Origin: an uncultured Eubacteriales bacterium
GTDB taxonomy: Bacteria > Bacillota_I > Bacilli_A > RF39 > UBA660
NCBI GenBank assembly: GCA_900319955.1
Contig: ONQM01000005.1
Location: 1 to 37,399, forward strand
Reading direction: 5' to 3'
DNA length: 37,399 nucleotides
This document shows, one piece after another, positions 33,132 through 37,399 of the stretch (positions are counted from its first letter, which is position 1; every line of letters starts with the position of its first letter). A program made the position numbers and the translations under genes. A model generated the notes under the pieces. It was not told the DNA's origin, did not search any database, and saw only the letters and a list, made by a program, of their open reading frames with translations.

Positions 33132-33674
33132 ATGAAAGAATCATTAAATGACATTATTCATGAAATTAATGGCAAAAGTATGGTACTAGATTCAGATATT
33201 GCAGATCTTTTTAATATCAATATTATGAAAATAAGAAGATATTCTAAATGGTTTAGAAAAAGATTTAAAGATGGTGATATCATGCTTACAGTATTTGATG
33301 GTGATAAACATATTGCATTTACTTATAGAGGATTAATTATCCTATCAAATGTTTTAAGACATAAACTTGATTCAAATAAGTTAAAGAATCTAATTAATGC
33401 ACTTAAATATAAAAGTGAGATTGAAGTCTATAAAGACCTGATAAAAAATGCAAAAGATGAAATAGTAATCACTGATAATTATGTTGATAAAAACATATTT
33501 AACATACTTAAAAATACTAATAAAAAAGTAACACTAGTTGCTAACAGTTATAATAGTGATGATTATAGTACATATAGAAAAGAAAATAATAATGTTAAAT
33601 TAATAATTAATGATACGCATCATGATAAAACAATAACAATTGATAGAAAAAGAATCAATTTAAAAAGCATTTAG
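33132..33674 (+). CDS. ORF6N (KilA-N-associated) DNA-binding domain protein
   Basis: The 180-residue protein starts with an ORF6N-type domain (about residues 3-78): EINGKSMVLDSDIADLFNI, then FRKRFKDGDIMLTV and IAFTYRGLIILSNVLR, as in phage-type KilA-N/ORF6N regulators. The second half (IEVYKDLIKNAKDEIVITDNYVDKNIF) matches the start of a phospholipase-D-like domain often fused to ORF6N, where the common ...HDK/RF...D motif is suggested by HHDKTITIDRKRINLK. The protein stops right after that, so the C-terminus seems shortened. GGGGGA precedes ATG 33132. The 21-bp-phased motifs upstream suggest autoregulation. Remnant phage or defence-island origin is likely. Confidence 0.75.
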   Translation: MKESLNDIIHEINGKSMVLDSDIADLFNINIMKIRRYSKWFRKRFKDGDIMLTVFDGDKHIAFTYRGLIILSNVLRHKLDSNKLKNLINALKYKSEIEVYKDLIKNAKDEIVITDNYVDKNIFNILKNTNKKVTLVANSYNSDDYSTYRKENNNVKLIINDTHHDKTITIDRKRINLKSI

Positions 33675-33695
33675 CTTTAAGCTAAGTGTTTTTAA
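33665..33695 (+). terminator. Terminator after the ORF6N gene
   Basis: AGCATTTAGC-TTTAA-GCTAAGTGTT with two wobble pairs and a T-run; the TAG stop lies inside the stem. Confidence 0.75.
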
Positions 33696-33976
33696 TTATC
33701 CTTTTTTAATTCATCTAACATAATTTCTTCTATTTTATCTATATCAGTAAAAAATAAATTAACAACATATTTTTTTCAATCATATATTTAAAATTTCATC
33801 TCTTAATTTATCAATATTTATCAATAGCTTTAAGAGGTTTACCATTAACAATATGAAATAGTAAAATAAGTAGGTCCAGAATGACCATTTTTATGGTTAA
33901 TCATTAACTCTTTATTCTTTACTTTGTCAAAAAAGTCATCTTTTATATGATATAAATATCCTGTTTTTATTTCCAT
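33692..33976 (-). pseudogene. Type III toxin-antitoxin toxin, CptN-like, decayed remnant
   Basis: On the minus strand ATG 33976, with GAGG about 7 bases upstream, opens MEIKTGYLYHIKDDFFDKVKN...LMINH and PTYFTI, the N-terminal pattern of CptN-type type III toxins. The frame breaks soon after. Later pieces read HIVNGKPLKAID, then, after more shifts, NLFFTDIDKIEEIMLDELKKDN up to the TAA at 33692-33694, the usual C-terminus of that family. Most of the catalytic middle is missing, so the gene is dead by deletion and frameshift. The family assignment is from memory of sequence patterns. With the ToxN pseudogene near 3044 it makes two decayed type III loci in the window. Confidence 0.7.
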
Positions 33977-33984
33977 AATTGAAC

Positions 33985-34110
33985 CTCGTAAATTAAAATT
34001 AAAGGAAATCCTACTATTGAAATAAGATTCCCCCAAATATTTTCGCTCGGGATAATTTATTAGTCGCACCACCAGAGAGCAACAACATTTGCAATTTGCA
34101 ATGAGTATCA
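33985..34110 (-). ncRNA. Probable remnant antitoxin RNA of the CptN-like locus
   Basis: Upstream of the toxin remnant on the minus strand lies a stretch richer in GC than its flanks (minus-strand motifs GGTGGTGCGAC, TCCCGAGCG, GGGGGAATC), followed by a hairpin (GGAATC ... GATTTCC, 33999-34028) and a T-rich tract. Position and design fit the antitoxin repeat plus attenuator of type III loci, but only one repeat-sized unit is present. It is an inferred element. Confidence 0.4.
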
Positions 34111-34168
34111 CTACTCATTATATTATATGAGAATTCTCTCACTTAATACACGTATGGTGTTTCATATT

Positions 34169-36493
34169 TTAAACTACTATACAAGTTTTTCTAAAAGAAT
34201 CAACACCAAATTGTCTTATATAATCATCATGATATTTAAGCATTTCTTTGCACCAATCATAAAGTGGTTTAGATACATCTTTATATTTATCTAGAAGATC
34301 AAGCGCAGACATAACTAAATGAAATCTATCAATCTTATTCTGAACTCTCATATCAAAAGGTGTTGTAATAGTACCCTCTTCCTGATATCCATGTACATGT
34401 AAATTATTATTATGTCTATTATAAGTAAGTTCATGAATAAGAGATGGATAACCATGAAAATTAAATAGAATTGGTTTATCTTTAGTAAATATGCTGTCAT
34501 ATTCATTATCAGTTAAGCCATGAGGGTGTTTGTCATTTGACTCTAACCTCATTAAATCTATTACATTTACAAAACGTATTTTAATAGTTGAAATAGAACT
34601 TTTTAAAATATCTACTGCAGCGACCGCTTCCATAGTTGGAGTCTCTCCTGCACAAGCTATTACTATATCAGGATCTTTATCATTAGAAACAAAGTTCCAA
34701 ATGCCTAATCCTTCTTTGCACAAAAGATCAGCATCATCTTTAGAAAGCCATTGAGGTCTCATGTGCTTGCTTGCAATTATAACGTTTATATAGTCTTTTG
34801 TCTTAATACAGTGATCAAAAGTTGCAAGAAGTGTATTAGTATCAGGTGGCAAATAAATTCTTACAATATCTGCTTTTTTAGTTACTAGATGATTCATAAA
34901 TCCAGGATCTTGATGAGTATATCCATTATGATCTTGCTGAAATACATGTGATGATAAAATATAATTAAGAGAAGGAATTGGTTCTCTCCAAGGAACTTCT
35001 TTAGATGTTTTAATCCATTTAGCATGCTGACTTGCCATACTATCAACTATTCTTATGAAAGCTTCATATGAATGCATAAATCCGTATCTACCCGTTAATA
35101 AATACCCTTCAAGCATTCCTTCACAAACGTGTTCAGAAAGATATGAATCCATTACCCTACCATCTTTAGATAAGTTTTCATCACTCATATAAGTTTTAAA
35201 ATTCCAAGTTCTGTTTTCTACTTCAAAAACATGATTAAGTTTATTTGATGCTGCCTCATCTGGACCAAACATTCTAAAGTTTTTGTTTTTTCTATTAAGT
35301 AAGAATAAATCTCTAACGTAACTACCTAAATTTGTCATGTCAGAGTCTTCTATCATACCAGGCTTGCCAAATCCAATAGTATAATCCTTCCAGTTAGGAG
35401 TATTAATTTTTTTAGTTAAAAGTCCTCCATTTGCATAAGGAGATGCACCCATACATTTATCAGGTGATGGAATGCATTTTCTGTATTTAGCTTTTAATTT
35501 ACCTTTACTGTCAAAAAGCTCTTCGGGTCTATAAGACTTCATCCATTTTTCTAGTATATCAATGTGCTTTGGATTAGTCTTATCAATATTAAATGGTATT
35601 TGATGAGCTCTAAAAGAGCCTTCTATTTCTTTACCATCAACTTTTTTAGGACCAGTCCATCCTTTAGGTGTTGTTAAAACGAGCATTGGATATTTTGTTT
35701 TCTTTCCTTCTTTAATCTTCTTCCAGTCTTTAACAATAGCATCTAACGCCTCAGCCATAGCTTCATGCATCTTAGTAGGATCTGATCCTGTTACAAAATA
35801 AACTTCATATCCAAGGCCTGTAAAGAAATATCCAATTTCATCTTCACTCATTCTACCAAATACAGTTGGGTTAGCTATCTTAAAGCCATTTCTATGAAGA
35901 ATTGGAAATACTATTCCGTCAGACTCTCTATTTAAAAATTTATTAATATTCCAAGAAGTTGCAAGGGGACCCGTTTCAGCCTCTCCATCACCAACAACAC
36001 AAGCTGCAATTAAGTTGGGATTATCAAGAACTGCACCTGCTGCATGAGAAAGTGAGTATCCAAGTTCTCCTCCTTCATGAATAGATCCAGGAACATTAGG
36101 AGCAACATGAGAAGATACTCCAAAAGGAAAACTAAACTGCTTAAAAAGCTTCCTCATTCCCTCTTCATCTTCAGTAATATCTGGATAAAATCTTGAATAT
36201 GTTCCATCTAAATAATTATTTGCAATAGGACCATTCCCACCATGTCCAGGACCTGATATATATATCATATCTAAATTATTTTCCTTAATAATTCTATCAA
36301 GATGTGCATATATAAAATTTTGTCCAGGCACAGTTCCCCAGTGCCCTACTAATTTATTTTTAATATCAGTTATAGTAAGTTCTCTTTTAAGAAGTGGATT
36401 ATCAAGAAGATAAAGTTCACCAACTGATATATAGTTAGCCGCTCTCCAATATCCATCAATAGATTCTAATTCTTCTTTACTTAATGCTTTCAT
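34169..36493 (-). CDS. xfp: Xylulose-5-phosphate/fructose-6-phosphate phosphoketolase
   Basis: Phosphoketolase splits xylulose-5-P (and often fructose-6-P) with phosphate into acetyl phosphate and a shorter sugar phosphate, using thiamine diphosphate. The 774-residue protein has the XFP signatures EGGELGYSLSHAAGAV and GHGGNGPIANNYLDGTYS, the ThDP-binding GDGEAETGPLATSW...N, and the C-terminal half with SHVFQQDHNGYTHQDPGF and YLPPDTNTLL. Length is near the family norm of about 790. AAAGGGGAAAG lies before ATG 36493. A minus-strand -10 (TATACT, 36523-36528) is visible. With PFL it supports acetate-yielding fermentation. Confidence 0.98.
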   Translation of the reverse strand: MKALSKEELESIDGYWRAANYISVGELYLLDNPLLKRELTITDIKNKLVGHWGTVPGQNFIYAHLDRIIKENNLDMIYISGPGHGGNGPIANNYLDGTYSRFYPDITEDEEGMRKLFKQFSFPFGVSSHVAPNVPGSIHEGGELGYSLSHAAGAVLDNPNLIAACVVGDGEAETGPLATSWNINKFLNRESDGIVFPILHRNGFKIANPTVFGRMSEDEIGYFFTGLGYEVYFVTGSDPTKMHEAMAEALDAIVKDWKKIKEGKKTKYPMLVLTTPKGWTGPKKVDGKEIEGSFRAHQIPFNIDKTNPKHIDILEKWMKSYRPEELFDSKGKLKAKYRKCIPSPDKCMGASPYANGGLLTKKINTPNWKDYTIGFGKPGMIEDSDMTNLGSYVRDLFLLNRKNKNFRMFGPDEAASNKLNHVFEVENRTWNFKTYMSDENLSKDGRVMDSYLSEHVCEGMLEGYLLTGRYGFMHSYEAFIRIVDSMASQHAKWIKTSKEVPWREPIPSLNYILSSHVFQQDHNGYTHQDPGFMNHLVTKKADIVRIYLPPDTNTLLATFDHCIKTKDYINVIIASKHMRPQWLSKDDADLLCKEGLGIWNFVSNDKDPDIVIACAGETPTMEAVAAVDILKSSISTIKIRFVNVIDLMRLESNDKHPHGLTDNEYDSIFTKDKPILFNFHGYPSLIHELTYNRHNNNLHVHGYQEEGTITTPFDMRVQNKIDRFHLVMSALDLLDKYKDVSKPLYDWCKEMLKYHDDYIRQFGVDSFRKTCIVV

Positions 36494-36522
36494 TTAACTT
36501 TCCCCTTTCCTACTCTTACACT

Positions 36523-36528
36523 AGTATA
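36523..36528 (-). promoter_or_regulatory. -10 box of xfp
   Basis: Minus-strand TATACT with TG just before it, about 30 bases upstream of the start; no good -35 is seen. The divergent gene at 36593 has a possible -10 (TATGAT, 36557-36562) nearby. Confidence 0.45.
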
Positions 36529-36592
36529 CAATAAATTCTTTAAAATAACTAGTAGATATGATAAAATAATTTTAGAAAGGAAACATTAAAAT

Positions 36593-37117
36593 ATGAATGA
36601 TATTAAAAATGAAAATCAAATAAAAAAAATTTATGATGCTTGTAAAAAATATGAAGCTGCATATAACTCAAAATATACAAAATTTTCAAAATTAGGAAAC
36701 TGGCTTGATAAAGAAAGTACAATTTTTTATAATGAGTCAAAAAGAAAAAAAAATAAGCAATTGCATTATAAAAGAGGGCAAATAATAAAAGTTGATTTTG
36801 GTGTTAATGTAGGTTCAGAAGTATCAAATACACATTTTGCAATTATACTAAATGATGATGATAATTCTTCAACAGATACAATCACTGTTTTGCCATTGAC
36901 CTCAAAGAAAAGAACAAAAAATGTATATTTAGGAAATTTAATTTCAAGCATTTCTGAAAATGATAAATATAAAGGTAAAACATATGGATGCATAACACAA
37001 ATAAAAACTGTAAGTAAAAAAAGAATATTATTTAACAAAAGAAGAAAAATATGTAATCAAGAAATATTTGAAATAATTGATAATGCTTTAATTAAATATT
37101 TAACAAAACAAGAATAA
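36593..37117 (+). CDS. PemK/MazF-like endoribonuclease toxin with N-terminal extension
   Basis: The 174-residue protein has a MazF/PemK fold from about residue 59: YKRGQIIKVDFG, then SEVSNTHFAIILNDDDNSSTDTITVLPLTSKK, and TYGCITQIKTVSKKRI. MazF toxins cut RNA at short sequence sites. The first 58 residues, a helical charged extension (IKKIYDACKKYEAAYNSK), are not part of the usual fold of about 115 residues and may act as a built-in antitoxin-like or targeting part. No separate antitoxin gene is upstream; the neighbour is the divergent xfp. AGAAAGGA precedes ATG 36593. Toxicity is inferred. Confidence 0.85.
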   Translation: MNDIKNENQIKKIYDACKKYEAAYNSKYTKFSKLGNWLDKESTIFYNESKRKKNKQLHYKRGQIIKVDFGVNVGSEVSNTHFAIILNDDDNSSTDTITVLPLTSKKRTKNVYLGNLISSISENDKYKGKTYGCITQIKTVSKKRILFNKRRKICNQEIFEIIDNALIKYLTKQE

Positions 37118-37138
37118 TATTTAATAAAAAGGATAATA

Positions 37139-37168
37139 TTGACAAAATAGCATATAATATGATATAAG
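37139..37168 (+). promoter_or_regulatory. Promoter of the deaminase leader
   Basis: TTGACA (37139-37144), an 18-bp spacer and TATAAG (37163-37168). The transcript would start near 37175, just before the structured leader. Confidence 0.55.
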
Positions 37169-37189
37169 TATAGTGTAAATTAATTTTAC

Positions 37190-37283
37190 AAATTGAGTCC
37201 TTCACGGACATTTGGCTTTTTAGCCAAGAATTTGAGACCTAAACGGTCATTATACAGATATCATATTGGTATCTGTATTTTTT
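37190..37283 (+). ncRNA. Structured leader with two sister hairpins and a terminator
   Basis: TTGAGTCCTTCACGGACATT and TTTGAGACCTAAACGGTCATT are near copies that form GTCC/GGAC (37197-37209) and GACC/GGTC (37236-37248); the base differences in the two stems compensate each other. Between them is TTGGCT-TTTT-AGCCAA (37212-37227). A terminator stem TACAGATA/TATCTGTA followed by T residues comes next, just before the ribosome site of the deaminase. The design suggests transcription attenuation by a ligand or protein. I do not recognise the class. Confidence 0.65.
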
Positions 37284-37300
37284 TAAGGAGTAGAAAGATT

Positions 37301-37399
37301 ATGAATAAAAGAAAAGAATATATTAGTTGGGATGAATTCTTTATGGGAATTGCATCTCTTGCAAGTAAAAGATCAAAAGATCCAAATACACAAGTTGGA
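37301..37399 (+). CDS. comEB: dCMP deaminase (partial, N-terminus only)
   Basis: Thirty-three codons are seen before the window ends. MNKRKEYISWDEFFMGIASLA and KRSKDPNTQVG form the characteristic start of dCMP/cytidine deaminases of the ComEB type, which turn dCMP into dUMP for thymidylate synthesis. The zinc-binding HAE and PCxxC motifs would lie beyond the window. AAGGAG precedes ATG 37301. The structured leader with a terminator suggests controlled readthrough. Confidence 0.85.
   Translation, partial: MNKRKEYISWDEFFMGIASLASKRSKDPNTQVG

Noticed and set aside
33845-34111. 88-residue minus-strand gene starting at 34111
   Set aside because: The first 45 residues read through antitoxin-like RNA and contain no family sequence; the toxin-like part starts at ATG 33976 and is itself broken.
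37190-37260. Guanidine-II (mini-ykkC) or purine riboswitch
   Set aside because: Mini-ykkC hairpins have ACGR as the tetraloop itself; here ACGG spans loop and stem. The purine aptamer three-way junction is not formed.
1-37399. Mycoplasma-type code (TGA as Trp)
   Set aside because: TGA ends the histidine kinase gene at its natural C-terminus and all Trp codons in conserved proteins are TGG.
1-37399. DGR reverse transcriptase or template repeat inside the window
   Set aside because: No reverse transcriptase motif in any frame and no second GC-rich copy of the 209-322 block with A at variable positions; the system, if real, is outside.

Overview
This is a very AT-rich chromosomal segment of a Bacilli-type Firmicute. 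Typical stretches look about 25-30% GC by eye, with Shine-Dalgarno sites, Rho-independent hairpin terminators and an alanine T-box leader. TGG encodes Trp and TGA ends the histidine kinase gene at 19484-19486, so the code is the standard bacterial one and not that of Mycoplasma. Gene content (xerD-deoB pair, SpoIVFA/SpoIVFB-like pair, SpoIIM-like protein, PFL plus phosphoketolase) suggests a fermentative, probably gut-associated Bacilli lineage of the Erysipelotrichales/RF39 sort. I cannot name the species.

Layout. 1-352: C-terminus of a repeat-bearing surface protein whose last ~110 coding bases are GC-rich and dominated by NNC codons. This looks like the variable region of a diversity-generating retroelement (DGR) target. 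428-2689: uvrC and a lone type IV pilin-like protein. 2800-3561: a structured RNA with its own terminator, then a decayed ToxN/AbiQ-family type III toxin gene. 3545-4963: a GT-C-type membrane glycosyltransferase. 5049-8025: pflB-pflA. 8039-9859: a Fic protein under a palindromic operator, diverging from a protein of three repeated beta-type units. 9937-14193: pnp, an anchored extracytoplasmic protein and a SpoIVFA/SpoIVFB-like pair. 14244-14319: tRNA-Ala. 14467-17278: a bacteriocin locus with a C39-peptidase ABC exporter, an accessory membrane protein and three tiny genes, two of them with double-glycine leaders. 17367-19486: rpsU and a hybrid histidine kinase. 19590-24718: alanine T-box, dNMP-kinase-like gene, alaS, holA and an unknown gene. 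24726-26418 (minus): NUDIX hydrolase and rarA. 26496-28568: xerD and deoB. 28623-30065: a Lys-rich small ORF, a repeat-bearing spacer and an HTH regulator. 30333-32766 (minus): mnmA, an unknown gene and a SpoIIM-like gene. 32842-33674: a 31-residue membrane peptide, then an ORF6N-domain gene preceded by four exactly 21-bp-spaced motifs. 33692-33976 (minus): remnant of a second type III toxin (CptN-like). 34169-36493 (minus): phosphoketolase. 36593-37117: a PemK/MazF-like toxin. 37139-37399: a structured leader and the start of a dCMP deaminase gene.

How it fits together. The housekeeping backbone (repair, RNA turnover, tRNA charging and modification, chromosome resolution, mixed-acid and phosphoketolase fermentation) is interrupted by small accessory modules for conflict and surface variation. 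These are the putative DGR target, two dead type III toxin-antitoxin loci, a Fic protein, a MazF-like toxin, an ORF6N regulator and a compact two-peptide bacteriocin cassette. The strongest candidates for something new are the DGR-like variable region at the left edge, the bacteriocin cassette with its untracked small genes, the phased 21-bp motifs before the ORF6N gene, and the duplicated-hairpin leader before the deaminase gene.
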